From: JAITWN01 sp050486285
GTDB lineage: Bacteria > Pseudomonadota > Gammaproteobacteria > SZUA-140
Assembly (NCBI GenBank): GCA_050486285.1
Contig: JBJHCZ010000013.1
Span: 1 to 64,000 of the forward strand
DNA length: 64,000 nucleotides
Direction of reading: 5' to 3'
Shown piece by piece: positions 6,608 to 15,509 of the stretch. Made by a program: the position numbers and the translations under genes. The stretch's first letter is position 1, and each line of letters opens with the position of its first letter. The notes under the pieces were generated by a model. The model searched no databases. It was not told the DNA's origin and saw nothing but the letters and a program-made list of their open reading frames with translations.

Positions 6608-8506
6608 ATGAAGACGGATGACTGGGACCTGGAACAGGCGCGCGCGACCTACAGCGTGGCCCATTGGAGCAACGGCTATTTCGACGTCAACGCGCGCGGC
6701 CATGTCGAGGCGCGCCCGCGCGTCGATCGCGCGCGCGGCGCGATCGACCTGTTCGAGCTGACCGCCCGCATCCGCGAGCAGGGGCTGTCGACGCCCGTGC
6801 TCGTGCGATTCGTCGACATCCTGCATCATCGCATCGACGTGCTGCACGAGGCCTTCGACGAGGCCCGCGCGCAGCTGGAATACCGCGGCGTCTATACCCC
6901 GGTCTATCCGATCAAGGTCAACCAGCATCACAGCGTCGTCGACGAAATCCTGCGCCACGGCGAGGGTCGCGTCGGCCTCGAGGCCGGCAGCAAGCCCGAG
7001 CTGATGGCGGTGCTCGGCGTCTCCGGCGCCGGCAACCGGATCGTGGTCTGCAACGGCTACAAGGACCGTGAATACATCCGCATGGCGCTGATCGGGCGCC
7101 TGCTCGGCAACCGGGTCTACATCGTCGTCGAGAAGCTGTCCGAGCTGAATCTCGTCATCGAGGAATCGAAGACGCTGGGCATCGAGCCGCTGATCGGCAT
7201 CCGCGTGCGCCTCGCGTCGATCGGCAAGGGCAAGTGGCAGAACACCGGCGGCGAGAAGTCGAAGTTCGGCCTGCCGGCGCCGGACGTGCTCGAGACCGTC
7301 CGCCGCCTCGACGAGGTCGGCATGACCGGTTGTTTGCGCATGCTGCACTTTCATCTCGGCTCGCAGATCGCGAACATCCACGATATCCAGCGCGGCATGC
7401 GCGAGGCGGTGCGCTACTACGCCGAGCTGCGGGCGATGGGCGCGCCGGTCGACTGCTTCGACGTCGGCGGCGGCCTCGGCGTCGATTACGAGGGCACGCG
7501 CTCGCGCAGCGCCTGTTCGATGAACTACAGCGTCGGCGAATACGCCTGCAACATCGTGCAGACGCTATGGGAGATCTGCCGGGAACATGACCTGCCGCAC
7601 CCCGACATCGTCACCGAGTCCGGCCGCGGCATGACCGCCCATCACGCGGTACTGATCACCAACGTCATCGATACCGAGCAGGCGCCGGCGATCGAGCCGG
7701 CGCGGCCCGGCGACGACGCGCCGCAGGTGCTCAAGAACCTGCAGGCCGCGCTCGACGACAGCGGCACGGGGCCGGTCGTCGAGGTCTATCACGACACCGT
7801 GCACTGGCTCGGCGCGGCCCAGGACATGTATACCCACGGCCTGCTGACGCTCGAACAGCGCGCCCATGCCGAGCAGATCTACTACGTGACCTGCCGGCGC
7901 CTGCATCCGCGCCTGCAGGCCTCGTCGCGCGTCCACCGCGAGATCCTCGACGAGCTGAACGAGAAGCTCGCCGACAAGTTCTTCTGCAACTTCTCGGTGT
8001 TCCAGTCGATCCCCGACGTGTGGGCGATCGACCAGATCTTCCCGGTGATGCCGCTGAACCGCCTCGACGAGCGGCCCGACCGCCGCGCGGTGATCCTCGA
8101 CATCACCTGCGACTCCGACGGCCGCGTCGATCTCTACGTCGATCGGGAGGGCGTCGAGACGACGCTGCCGCTGCACGCGCCGCACGCGGACGAGCCCTAC
8201 CTGATCGGGATCTTCATGGTCGGCGCCTACCAGGAGATCCTCGGCGACATGCACAACCTGTTCGGCGACACCCACTCGATCAATGTCGAGCTCGACGGCA
8301 ACGGCGGCTATCGCCTCGGCACGCCGCAGACCGGCGACACCGTCGCCTCGGTGCTGCGCTACGTCAACTTCGAGCCCGACGCGCTGCTCGAACGCCTCAA
8401 CGCCGCGGTCGCCTCCGGCCGCCTCGACCTCGACGCGAACCAGCAGGCCTTGTGTCGCGAGACGCTGGAGGCCGGCATCACCGGCTATACCTATCTCGAA
8501 GATTAG
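6608..8506 (+). CDS. speA: Biosynthetic arginine decarboxylase
   Basis: The 632-residue protein matches the SpeA length. The PLP lysine lies in VYPIKVNQHHSVVDEIL, followed by GLEAGSKPELMAVL, HFHLGSQIANI, the PLP-phosphate loop CFDVGGGLGVDYEGT, and the second-half signature FCNFSVFQSIPDVWAIDQIF. It converts arginine to agmatine. The start is the ATG at 6608 with GGGAGA upstream; the open frame to 6395 lies in the divergent promoter region. It is divergent from speE. A roughly 114-bp palindromic element begins two bases after its stop. Confidence 0.95.
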   Translation: MKTDDWDLEQARATYSVAHWSNGYFDVNARGHVEARPRVDRARGAIDLFELTARIREQGLSTPVLVRFVDILHHRIDVLHEAFDEARAQLEYRGVYTPVYPIKVNQHHSVVDEILRHGEGRVGLEAGSKPELMAVLGVSGAGNRIVVCNGYKDREYIRMALIGRLLGNRVYIVVEKLSELNLVIEESKTLGIEPLIGIRVRLASIGKGKWQNTGGEKSKFGLPAPDVLETVRRLDEVGMTGCLRMLHFHLGSQIANIHDIQRGMREAVRYYAELRAMGAPVDCFDVGGGLGVDYEGTRSRSACSMNYSVGEYACNIVQTLWEICREHDLPHPDIVTESGRGMTAHHAVLITNVIDTEQAPAIEPARPGDDAPQVLKNLQAALDDSGTGPVVEVYHDTVHWLGAAQDMYTHGLLTLEQRAHAEQIYYVTCRRLHPRLQASSRVHREILDELNEKLADKFFCNFSVFQSIPDVWAIDQIFPVMPLNRLDERPDRRAVILDITCDSDGRVDLYVDREGVETTLPLHAPHADEPYLIGIFMVGAYQEILGDMHNLFGDTHSINVELDGNGGYRLGTPQTGDTVASVLRYVNFEPDALLERLNAAVASGRLDLDANQQALCRETLEAGITGYTYLED

Positions 8507-8508
8507 CT

Positions 8509-8622
8509 GTCTGCGGATTACGATCTCCCGGTGGCTTCGCCGGAGCCCAAAGGGTGCCGCGCAGCGGCAGCGAGGCGAGCCATTTACGGAGGAATGCCGC
8601 CGGGAGACCGTAATTCGCAGAC
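8509..8622. repeat. 114-bp imperfect palindromic element between speA and the SPOR gene
   Basis: Left arm 8509-8531 (GTCTGCGGATTACGATCTCC plus CGG) is complementary to right arm 8600-8622 at 21 of 23 positions. The 68-bp interior holds smaller hairpins (GGCTTCGCCGGAGCC at 8533-8547 and TGCCGCGCAGCGGCA). It fills the whole gap between two convergent stop codons. There is no terminal T-run. It may be a MITE/REP-like mobile remnant acting as a bidirectional transcription barrier. Confidence 0.6.
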
Positions 8623-8624
8623 TG

Positions 8625-9233
8625 TCAGGCGCCGAGCCTGATCAGGACGTGGGAGATGTTGTTGCGGTTGAGCCGGTTGCGGAGCTGGGACACGTCTCGC
8701 AGGCTGTCATAGGGGCCGATGCGGACTCGGTACCAGACATCGTCCTCGCGGATGATGACCTTCTGGACGCTGGCCTCGATGCCGATCAGCGCCAGCCGCG
8801 CCTTCAGGCCGTCGGCCTCGTCATGGCGGCGGAATGAACCGAGTTGCAGCACATAGGGGCCCTGGTCGGCGGTCCTCGGCAGCGCCTGCAGCGCCTCGTT
8901 CAGCTTCTCGTCGCTGATCTCGACTTCCATCTCCGGCAGCAGCGTGTAGAAATCGAAACGCGGCGGCGTCTGCGCGGCCGCGGGCGCAGCCGGTTTTGGC
9001 GCGGCGGGCGCCGGCTTCGGCGCCGCGGGCGCAACGGCGGCGACGGGCGGCGTCGTCGCATCCCGCGAGTGGGTCTGGGCGCCGAGATAGTAGCCGGCGT
9101 AGCCGAGGATCAGGCCGCCGGCGAGTCCGCCGCCGAGCCAGGCGAGCTTCGTCGACAGGCCGGGATTTCCGCGACGGGCGCCGGGGCGGTGACTGTTGCC
9201 GCCGGTGCTGCGGCGGTTACGCGCGCGCGCCAT
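8625..9233 (-). CDS. SPOR domain membrane protein
   Basis: The 202-residue protein has a basic cytosolic N-terminus (residues 1-30), one membrane segment (about 32-50, LAWLGGGLAGGLILGYAGYY), an Ala/Pro-rich periplasmic linker, and a C-terminal SPOR domain from about 120 (PYVLQLGSFRRHDEADGLKA to VRIGPYDSLRDVSQLRNRL). SPOR domains bind denuded septal peptidoglycan, so it probably acts at the division septum. The start is 1 bp after the argS stop, the standard argS-SPOR pairing seen in Pseudomonas and relatives. It resembles FtsN by layout, but no FtsN-specific motif is claimed. Confidence 0.88.
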   Translation of the reverse strand: MARARNRRSTGGNSHRPGARRGNPGLSTKLAWLGGGLAGGLILGYAGYYLGAQTHSRDATTPPVAAVAPAAPKPAPAAPKPAAPAAAQTPPRFDFYTLLPEMEVEISDEKLNEALQALPRTADQGPYVLQLGSFRRHDEADGLKARLALIGIEASVQKVIIREDDVWYRVRIGPYDSLRDVSQLRNRLNRNNISHVLIRLGA

Positions 9234-9234
9234 C

Positions 9235-11001
9235 CTACATCGCGTCCGGCGCGCTGACGCCGAGCAGGCCGAGCCCGTTCGCCATCACCTGGCGCGCGGC
9301 CTCGATCAGCGCCAGGCGGGCGTCACGCAGCCGCGCATCGTCGACGAGGAACTGGTGGGCGTTGTAATAGGCGTGGAAGTCGTTCGCGAGTTCGCGCAGG
9401 TAATAGGCGATCTGGTGCGGCTCATGCGCGAGCGCGGCGGCCTCGAGGGACTCCGGGTAGTGGTTCAAGCGAGCGATCAGCGCGCGCTCGTGATCCTCGG
9501 TCAGCAGGTCGAGCGCGGCCAGGCCGTTGCCGAGATCCCAGCTCAGACCCTTCTCGGCAAGCTGGCGCATGACGCTGCGGACGCGCGCGTGGGCGTACTG
9601 GACGTAATACACCGGGTTCTCGTTCGAGCGCGACTTCGCGAGGTCGAGATCGAAGTCCATGTGCTGCTCGCACTTGCGCATCACGTAGAAGAAGCGGGCG
9701 GCGTCATTGCCGACCTCGTCGCGCAGTTCCCGCAAAGTCACGAACTGGCCGCTGCGGGTCGACATCTGCACCTTCTGGCCGCCGCGGTAGAGGATCGCGA
9801 ACTGGACCAGCAGCACGTCGAGCCGGCCGGCATCGTGACCGAGCGCGCTGAGCGCGGCCTTGATACGGGGGACATAACCGTGGTGGTCGGCGCCCCAGAT
9901 GTCGATGACGCGATCGAAGCCGCGTTCGAACTTGTCGGCATGATAGGCGATGTCGGCCGCGAAATAGGTGCGCTGGCCGTTCTCGCGGATGACGACGCGG
10001 TCCTTCTCGTCGCCGAAGGCCGAGGAGCGGAACCACCATGCGCCCTTGTCCTGGTACAGGTGGCCGCTGTCGCGCAGGCGTTCGATGACGGCGTCGACCG
10101 TGCCCGACTCCTGCAGCGAGCGTTCCGAGAACCATTGCTGGTAGACGACGCCGAATTGCTCGAGGTCGTCGCGGATGTCGGCGAGTATCGTGTCGAGGCC
10201 GAGGTCGAACACCTCGCGGTAGCCGGCGGGCCCGAGCAGCGCGCGGCAGCGGGTAACGATGGCGTCGACATGGGCCTCGCGGTCGCCGCTGCCGTCGGGC
10301 GCTTCGTCGGCCGGCAGATCGGCCATCACGGCGTCGGCCGGGTGCCGGAAGGCGTCGCCGCGGCGGCGGACCAGATCGCGCGCGATATCGAGGACATAGT
10401 CGCCGCGATAGCCGTTCGACGGGAATCGGATCGTTTCGCCGAGCAGCTCGAGATAGCGCAGCCAGACACTGGCGGCGAGGATGTCCATCTGGCGGCCGGC
10501 GTCGTTGATGTAGTACTCGCGATGGACCTCGAAGCCGGCGGCCTCGAGCAGATCGGCGACCGCCGCGCCGTAGGCCGCGCCGCGACCGTGGCCGACATGC
10601 AGCGGACCGGTCGGGTTGGCGGAGACGAACTCGACCTGCACCCGGCGGCCGTGTCCGGTCGTGCCGCGGCCGAAGGCGGCGCCGGCCTCGAGGATCGCCG
10701 GCACGACCTTGAGGAAGGCGCGCGGCGCCATGAAGAAATTGATGAAGCCCGGCCCCGCGATCTCGACCTTCATGACGTCGGCATCGGCCGGCAGCGCGGC
10801 GATGATGCGCTCGGCCAGCTCGCGCGGCTTCGCGCCGGCGGGTTTGGCCAGCGTCAGCGCGACGTTGCAGGCGAAATCGCCGTGACGCGGGTCGCGGCTG
10901 CGTTCGATCGGCACCTCGAAGGCGAGATCCGGCGGGATCGCCCCGTCGCGTTGCAGCGCGACGATCGCGCCGGTAACGAGTTCACGTAGCTGGTTCTTCA
11001 T
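9235..11001 (-). CDS. argS: Arginyl-tRNA synthetase
   Basis: The 588-residue class I synthetase has an N-terminal Add1 domain (MKNQLRELVTGAIVALQRDG), the HIGH-type motif in SANPTGPLHVGHGRGAAYG, KVQMSTRSGQFVTLRELRDE replacing a canonical KMSKS loop as in many ArgRS, and an anticodon-binding DALR domain ending LGLLGVSAPDAM. It charges tRNA-Arg in the cytosol. It precedes the SPOR gene by 1 bp and follows priA with 100 bp between, so it probably has its own promoter. Confidence 0.97.
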   Translation of the reverse strand: MKNQLRELVTGAIVALQRDGAIPPDLAFEVPIERSRDPRHGDFACNVALTLAKPAGAKPRELAERIIAALPADADVMKVEIAGPGFINFFMAPRAFLKVVPAILEAGAAFGRGTTGHGRRVQVEFVSANPTGPLHVGHGRGAAYGAAVADLLEAAGFEVHREYYINDAGRQMDILAASVWLRYLELLGETIRFPSNGYRGDYVLDIARDLVRRRGDAFRHPADAVMADLPADEAPDGSGDREAHVDAIVTRCRALLGPAGYREVFDLGLDTILADIRDDLEQFGVVYQQWFSERSLQESGTVDAVIERLRDSGHLYQDKGAWWFRSSAFGDEKDRVVIRENGQRTYFAADIAYHADKFERGFDRVIDIWGADHHGYVPRIKAALSALGHDAGRLDVLLVQFAILYRGGQKVQMSTRSGQFVTLRELRDEVGNDAARFFYVMRKCEQHMDFDLDLAKSRSNENPVYYVQYAHARVRSVMRQLAEKGLSWDLGNGLAALDLLTEDHERALIARLNHYPESLEAAALAHEPHQIAYYLRELANDFHAYYNAHQFLVDDARLRDARLALIEAARQVMANGLGLLGVSAPDAM

Positions 11002-11101
11002 TCGGGGATCGTTGGGGTCAGACGCCGGGTGAGCGGCCGTGGAGCGCCTATTATCGCCGCTCGCGCGATTCTTGCAAATGCGTCTTGAACCGCGCGAGCG
11101 C

Positions 11102-13306
11102 TCACCATTCGTCGACCGGATCGACGTCCAGTGACCAGCGCGCCTGGGCGGACCGCGTCAGGGCGTCGAGTTGCGGCACCAGCTGCCTGAGCAGGCGGTG
11201 CAGCGGCGCGCGTTTGGCCGCGAGCAGCATCAGCTGGGCGCGGTATCGGCCGGCGCGGCGCTCCATCAGCGCCGGCGCCGGGCCCAGCAATTCGACGCCG
11301 GCGACGGCACAGGCCCCGGCGCGGTCGCGCACGCGATCGAGGAAGGCGAGCGGCGCATCACGGCGCGGCGATTCGGCGCGCAACAGCGCGACATGCCCGG
11401 CCGGCGGCATGCCGGCCTCGGTGCGCTCCTCGAGCAGTCGCATGGCGAAATGACGATAGTCGTGACGCAGCAGCGCGACCAGCAGCGGATGCTCGGGATA
11501 GCGGGTCTGGATCAGCACCTCGCCCGCTTGTTCCTCGCGACCCGCCCGCCCGGCGACCTGGGTGATCAACTGCCCCATGCGTTCGCCGGCGCGGAAGTCG
11601 GCGCCGAACAGGCCGGCGTCGGCGTCGAGGATCGCGGCCAGCGTCACGTTCGGGAAGTGGTGGCCCTTGGCCAGCATCTGTGTACCGACGAGGATCTGCC
11701 GGCGACCGTCGCGCACGCGCTCGATCAGCGCGTCCATCGCGCCCTTGCGGCGGGTGCTGTCGCGGTCGATGCGGACGATCCCGGCGTCCGGAAAACGCCC
11801 CGTCAGCGTCTCCTCGATGCGCTCGGTGCCGTGACCGAGCGGCCGCAGGTCGGCATTGCCGCATTGCGGGCAGTGCGGCGGGATCGCGCACTGGGCATCG
11901 CAATGATGGCAGCGCAACAGCCCGCGGCGCTGATGCAGGACCAGATGCGCATCGCAGCGCGCGCAGTCGGCGATCCAGCCGCATTCCTGGCACAGCAGCG
12001 TCGGCGCGTAACCGCGGCGGTTGATGAACAGCAGGGCCTGATGCCCGCGCGCGAGATGGCGCTCGATCGCGGCCGCGAGCGCGGCGGACAGGCCGTGCTC
12101 GATCGGCTGCCGGCGCAGGTCGATCAGCCCGATCGAAGGCGGCGCTGCGCTGCCGGCGCGCGCCGGCAGCACGAGATCGGTATAGCGACCCTCGCGGCAG
12201 TTGTGCAGGCTCTCGAGCGACGGCGTCGCCGAGCCGAGCATGATCGGGATGCCGAGCCGCTGCGCGCGCAGGATCGCGAGGTCGCGGACATGCCAGCGTA
12301 CGCCGTCCTGTTGCTTGTAGGCGGCATCGTGTTCCTCGTCGACGATGATCGCGCCGAGCGCCGGCATCGGCGTCAGCGCCGCCGACCGCGTACCGATGAC
12401 GATGCGGGCGACGCCGGCGCGCGCCGCCAGCCAGGCATCGAGACGTTCGCGGTCGCCGAGGCCGGAGTGCAGCACCGCGATCGGACAGTCGAAGCGTCGA
12501 CGCACGCGCTCGATCAGTTGCGGCGTCAGGCCGATCTCCGGCGTCAGCAGCAGCGTCTGGCGGTTGCGTCGCAGCAGTTCGGCGACGATGCCGAAATAGA
12601 CCTCGGTCTTGCCGCTGCCGGTGACGCCGTCGAGCAGAAAGGCCCGGTAACCCCCGGACTGCGTCACCGCGTCGAGCGCGCTTCGTTGCGCCGGATTCAG
12701 TTCGGGGGCGGCCTCGACCGCTGGCGACCTGGTCTGTGCAGGCAGCGACGGCGTTGCCTCGAATTCCTCTATCCAGCCCCGTTCGCGCAAGGCCCGCAAG
12801 GCGGCGCGCGCGCCCGCGAGGGCGCCGATCTCGTCGGCATCGACGCCGTCGGCATGACGCGCCAGCAGGCGCAGCAGCGTCTGGCGGCGCGGCGCGCGCG
12901 CGAGCGTGTCGATGTCGAGCGCGCGTCCCGCCGCGGTCAGCCGCCAGCGGCGCCGGCCGCGTTCGCGCGCCGGCGCGCCGTGTCGCAACAACACGGGCAG
13001 GGCGCCGGCAAAGACCTCGCCGGGCGGCGCATGATAATAATCCGCGGCCCAGCCCAGCAGCTTCATCAGTTCGGGCGGCAGCAGCGGTTCGTCGTCGAGC
13101 ACCTCGGCGATGCGTTTCAGGCGACCCGGCGCCAGCGCGCTGTTCGCGATCGAATCGACGACGACGCCGATACGGTGGCCGCGGCCGAACGGCACGCGCA
13201 CGCGCGCGCCGGGACGCGGCCGCCGTTCGCCGGCCGGCGCAAGATAGTCGAACAGCTGGTGCAGCGGCGCCGGCACCGCGATGCGCCAGATCGGCGCGGC
13301 GCTCAT
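11102..13306 (-). CDS. priA: Primosomal replication restart helicase PriA
   Basis: The 734-residue product covers the 3' DNA-binding domain (PAPLHQLFDYLAPAGER), Walker A LLDGVTGSGKTEVYF, Walker B/DEAH-type IIVDEEHDAAYKQQ, and the zinc-binding Cys region LCQECGWIADCARCD ... CHHCDAQC ... CPQCGNADL. PriA recognises stalled forks and reloads DnaB. The gene is intact. It faces away from a 351-bp intergenic region carrying DnaA-box-like sites, which would place a replication-restart gene next to a possible initiation element. The region 13307-13657 contains no convincing gene. Confidence 0.97.
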   Translation of the reverse strand: MSAAPIWRIAVPAPLHQLFDYLAPAGERRPRPGARVRVPFGRGHRIGVVVDSIANSALAPGRLKRIAEVLDDEPLLPPELMKLLGWAADYYHAPPGEVFAGALPVLLRHGAPARERGRRRWRLTAAGRALDIDTLARAPRRQTLLRLLARHADGVDADEIGALAGARAALRALRERGWIEEFEATPSLPAQTRSPAVEAAPELNPAQRSALDAVTQSGGYRAFLLDGVTGSGKTEVYFGIVAELLRRNRQTLLLTPEIGLTPQLIERVRRRFDCPIAVLHSGLGDRERLDAWLAARAGVARIVIGTRSAALTPMPALGAIIVDEEHDAAYKQQDGVRWHVRDLAILRAQRLGIPIMLGSATPSLESLHNCREGRYTDLVLPARAGSAAPPSIGLIDLRRQPIEHGLSAALAAAIERHLARGHQALLFINRRGYAPTLLCQECGWIADCARCDAHLVLHQRRGLLRCHHCDAQCAIPPHCPQCGNADLRPLGHGTERIEETLTGRFPDAGIVRIDRDSTRRKGAMDALIERVRDGRRQILVGTQMLAKGHHFPNVTLAAILDADAGLFGADFRAGERMGQLITQVAGRAGREEQAGEVLIQTRYPEHPLLVALLRHDYRHFAMRLLEERTEAGMPPAGHVALLRAESPRRDAPLAFLDRVRDRAGACAVAGVELLGPAPALMERRAGRYRAQLMLLAAKRAPLHRLLRQLVPQLDALTRSAQARWSLDVDPVDEW

Positions 13307-13397
13307 CGGTCGTCCCCCGCCCGGACAAACGCGGACATCGTTGATGCCGGATCTGATCTCTGCGGGCTAAGCCATTGTCGGATGATGGAATCGGCGC

Positions 13398-13599
13398 TTT
13401 TCCACAAATCCTGTGGATAACTTTGTGGACAGCTTGGGTTCATGACCGTTTACTATGGGCCGCCATTGGGATTTTTACTCTTTGGCGAAAAAATCGTTAC
13501 ACCATAAAACCTATATTAATCATAAAGTTGTTCTATTTTTGCAGGGCGGGCGCGGTTTCGCGCCGTCATCGCGCGGCGGCGCGCCGCCGTTGTGCATAA
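13398..13599. other. DnaA-box cluster flanking an AT-rich stretch (possible replication or DnaA-regulated site)
   Basis: In the gene-free 13307-13657 gap I see TTTTCCACA (13398-13406, one mismatch to TTATNCACA), TGTGGATAA (13412-13420, a perfect box on the minus strand), TGTGGACAG (13424-13432, two mismatches) and TGTGCATAA (13591-13599, perfect on the minus strand). Between them, about 13467-13545 is markedly AT-rich (for example TATATTAATCATAAAG) in an otherwise GC-rich window, like a DNA-unwinding element. This could be oriC or a DnaA-controlled promoter region for priA. dnaA and dnaN are not in the window. Confidence 0.45.
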
Positions 13600-13657
13600 G
13601 AATCGCCGTTGTCAACCGCTAAATGCATACCGCGGCCGGGCATGGAAACCTGCGGCC

Positions 13658-14083
13658 TCAGAACGGCTTGACCACGGCCAGCACGATCATCGCGACCAGC
13701 AGCAGCACCGGGAACTCGTTGAACCAGCGGTAGAACACATGGGAGCGGGTGTTGCGGTCCTCGCGAAAGACGACCAGCAGGCGCCAGCACCAGAGGTGAT
13801 AGCCGATCAGCACCAGCGCCAGCAGCAGCTTGAGGTGCAGCCACATCATCCCCGACCACGCCGCCCAGGCATAGTCGTACAGCAGCCACAGCCCGAGCGC
13901 GACGGTGATCACGGCGCTTGGGGTCATGATGCCGTTGAACAGCTTGCGCTCCATGATCTTGAAGCGCTCTCGTCCGGCGACGTCGTCGCACATCGCGTGA
14001 TAGACGAACAAGCGGGGAAGATAGAACAGGCCGGCGAACCAGGTCACCATCGCAATGACGTGAAAGGCCTTGACCCAGATCAT
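13658..14083 (-). CDS. hemJ: HemJ-type protoporphyrinogen IX oxidase
   Basis: This 141-residue integral membrane protein has about four hydrophobic helices. It starts MIWVKAFHVIAMVTWFAGLF and continues with YLPRLFVYHAM. The conserved first-helix His and the later MWLHLKLLLALVLIGYH motif match HemJ, the haem-binding, oxygen-independent-type enzyme that oxidises protoporphyrinogen IX in many proteobacteria lacking HemG/HemY. The neighbours are priA across the DnaA-box gap and a cNMP-rhodanese protein, so there is no haem operon context here. The 218 bp upstream to the next gene contain only a hairpin. Confidence 0.9.
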   Translation of the reverse strand: MIWVKAFHVIAMVTWFAGLFYLPRLFVYHAMCDDVAGRERFKIMERKLFNGIMTPSAVITVALGLWLLYDYAWAAWSGMMWLHLKLLLALVLIGYHLWCWRLLVVFREDRNTRSHVFYRWFNEFPVLLLVAMIVLAVVKPF

Positions 14084-14278
14084 GCGCAGATCGCTCGAGC
14101 GACGGACATCACGCCGGACAATATACTGACTGCATGCCGGCGTTGCCAGATTTTCCGCGCCCGGATTTCTTTGAAGCGGCTTGACTTGGCGGGACGATCA
14201 CACTAGATTACAGAACGCACGGGGAGCGTGCGCCCCTTACGGGAACAATAATAACGATAATTGCACCACGATCTGAAT

Positions 14279-14303
14279 TGCGGCCTGCCGGCCGCATTTT
14301 TTT
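14279..14303 (+). terminator. GC hairpin with T-run
   Basis: TGCGGCC (14279-14285) pairs with GGCCGCA (14290-14296) and is followed by a T-run to 14303. On the plus strand this is a textbook terminator, although no plus-strand gene precedes it. On the minus strand it sits just after the cNMP-rhodanese stop and lacks U's after the stem, so its job is uncertain. Confidence 0.5.
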
Positions 14304-15384
14304 ATTCGCTGCCCAGCGCCCCCGCAGGCACGTTCTGCAATCCGTTCGACAGCACCCCGGCATTGATACCGTAGTTGCGCAGCGTGAACGCCGCCGCCGA
14401 GCTGCGGCGGCCGGTCTGGCAGTAGCAGATGTAATGTCGTGAGCGGTCGAGTTCGCGCGCCGCCTTGTGCAAGGCCGCCATCGGGATATTGAGCGCACCG
14501 GCGAGATGGGCGCGGGCGTATTCGGCGGGCATGCGCACGTCGATCCACTGCGCCCCCGCGGCGACGTCCTGCACCGCCTGGCCATAGCTCGACCACAGCA
14601 GCGTCGGTTCGGTCAGCAGCTTGAGGAAGTCCTCTTTCGACAGCCGCAACAGCAGGCCGTCGGTCATCATCGACACGGTCGCGTTGCGCGGGTTGTCGGA
14701 GATCAGCGCGGCCTCGCCGAAGGTGTCGCCCTTGTTCAGTTCGGCCATCTCGATCGTGTCCTCGTCATTGTCCGGATTGCGGGTGACGAGACTGATGCCG
14801 TCATCGATCATGTAGAAGTAGTCGCCGGGGTCGCCCTGGCGAATGATCACATCGCCGGCTTGCACCATCACCGGCTCGAGCCGGTGCAGCAGTTCCTCGA
14901 TGTTCGCCGGCGGCAGGCTGCGGAAGGTCGGTGACTTCAGCATCGTCTTCAGCCAGTCGGCCTTGTTGATCGAGATGATGCTGTCCTTGCTCATGACCAC
15001 CGCTTCCTCGGGCGCCGAGATCTGGCTCCAGGTCACCAGTGTGTCCAGCAGTTCCTTGTCGATGCGAATGATCTCCGAGGCGGTCAGCGCCCGCGCCGAG
15101 AAACGGCGCGGGTGGTCTTCGGCGAGCGGGTGGCGCGCCTCGTCATCGGCGGCGCTGATGCGCTGCGCGTGACCGCCGCCTTCGGTGAACAGTTCGATGT
15201 CGCCTGACAGTAGATAGACACACTGGTGATCGCGGTCGCCGGCCTCGAACAGGATCGATCCGGGGACCACCTTTTCGATCAGCGAATGGCGCAGCAACTC
15301 ACGGATCTGGTCCGGCGACAGACAGGAAACCGGTTCCATCCGTTTCAGGAGCGTAACGTGATCGGTGGGGCGGGATGCGAGCAT
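14302..15384 (-). CDS. Double cyclic-nucleotide-binding domain protein with C-terminal rhodanese domain
   Basis: The 360-residue protein has three modules. The first is a degenerate cNMP-like domain (about 20-140, PGSILFEAGDRDHQCVYLLSG). The second is a typical cNMP domain (about 150-265, VIIRQGDPGDYFYMIDDG, then GDTFGEAALISDNPRNATV with the phosphate-binding cassette). The third is a rhodanese-like domain (about 270-355, WIDVRMPAEYARAHLAGALN) whose loop CYCQTGRRS keeps the catalytic Cys. There is no DNA-binding helix-turn-helix and no membrane span. It may couple a nucleotide signal to sulfur transfer; the function is not established. The start is the ATG at 15384 (AGGAAC about 9 bp upstream); a GTG at 15405 is the alternative. 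Confidence 0.85.
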   Translation of the reverse strand: MLASRPTDHVTLLKRMEPVSCLSPDQIRELLRHSLIEKVVPGSILFEAGDRDHQCVYLLSGDIELFTEGGGHAQRISAADDEARHPLAEDHPRRFSARALTASEIIRIDKELLDTLVTWSQISAPEEAVVMSKDSIISINKADWLKTMLKSPTFRSLPPANIEELLHRLEPVMVQAGDVIIRQGDPGDYFYMIDDGISLVTRNPDNDEDTIEMAELNKGDTFGEAALISDNPRNATVSMMTDGLLLRLSKEDFLKLLTEPTLLWSSYGQAVQDVAAGAQWIDVRMPAEYARAHLAGALNIPMAALHKAARELDRSRHYICYCQTGRRSSAAAFTLRNYGINAGVLSNGLQNVPAGALGSE

Positions 15385-15509
15385 CTGCGGATGGTTCCTG
15401 GTCACAGCGCCGTGCCGGGCGTGCTAGACTCTGGCGGCAGGCGGCCTCATTGGTTTGTCATCGGCAGTTGCCGGAAAAACTTCAAAAATCCGCCCTGATT
15501 CGGAGTCCG

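Noticed and set aside
13375..13599. 74-residue frame in the gap between priA and hemJ
   Set aside because: It crosses the AT-rich stretch and the DnaA-box-like sites, has no ribosome site and no family look; the DNA itself is the more plausible feature.
14279..14303. Riboswitch or leader RNA upstream of hemJ
   Set aside because: The 218-bp gap has only a simple hairpin with a T-run; no conserved riboswitch core could be recognised.
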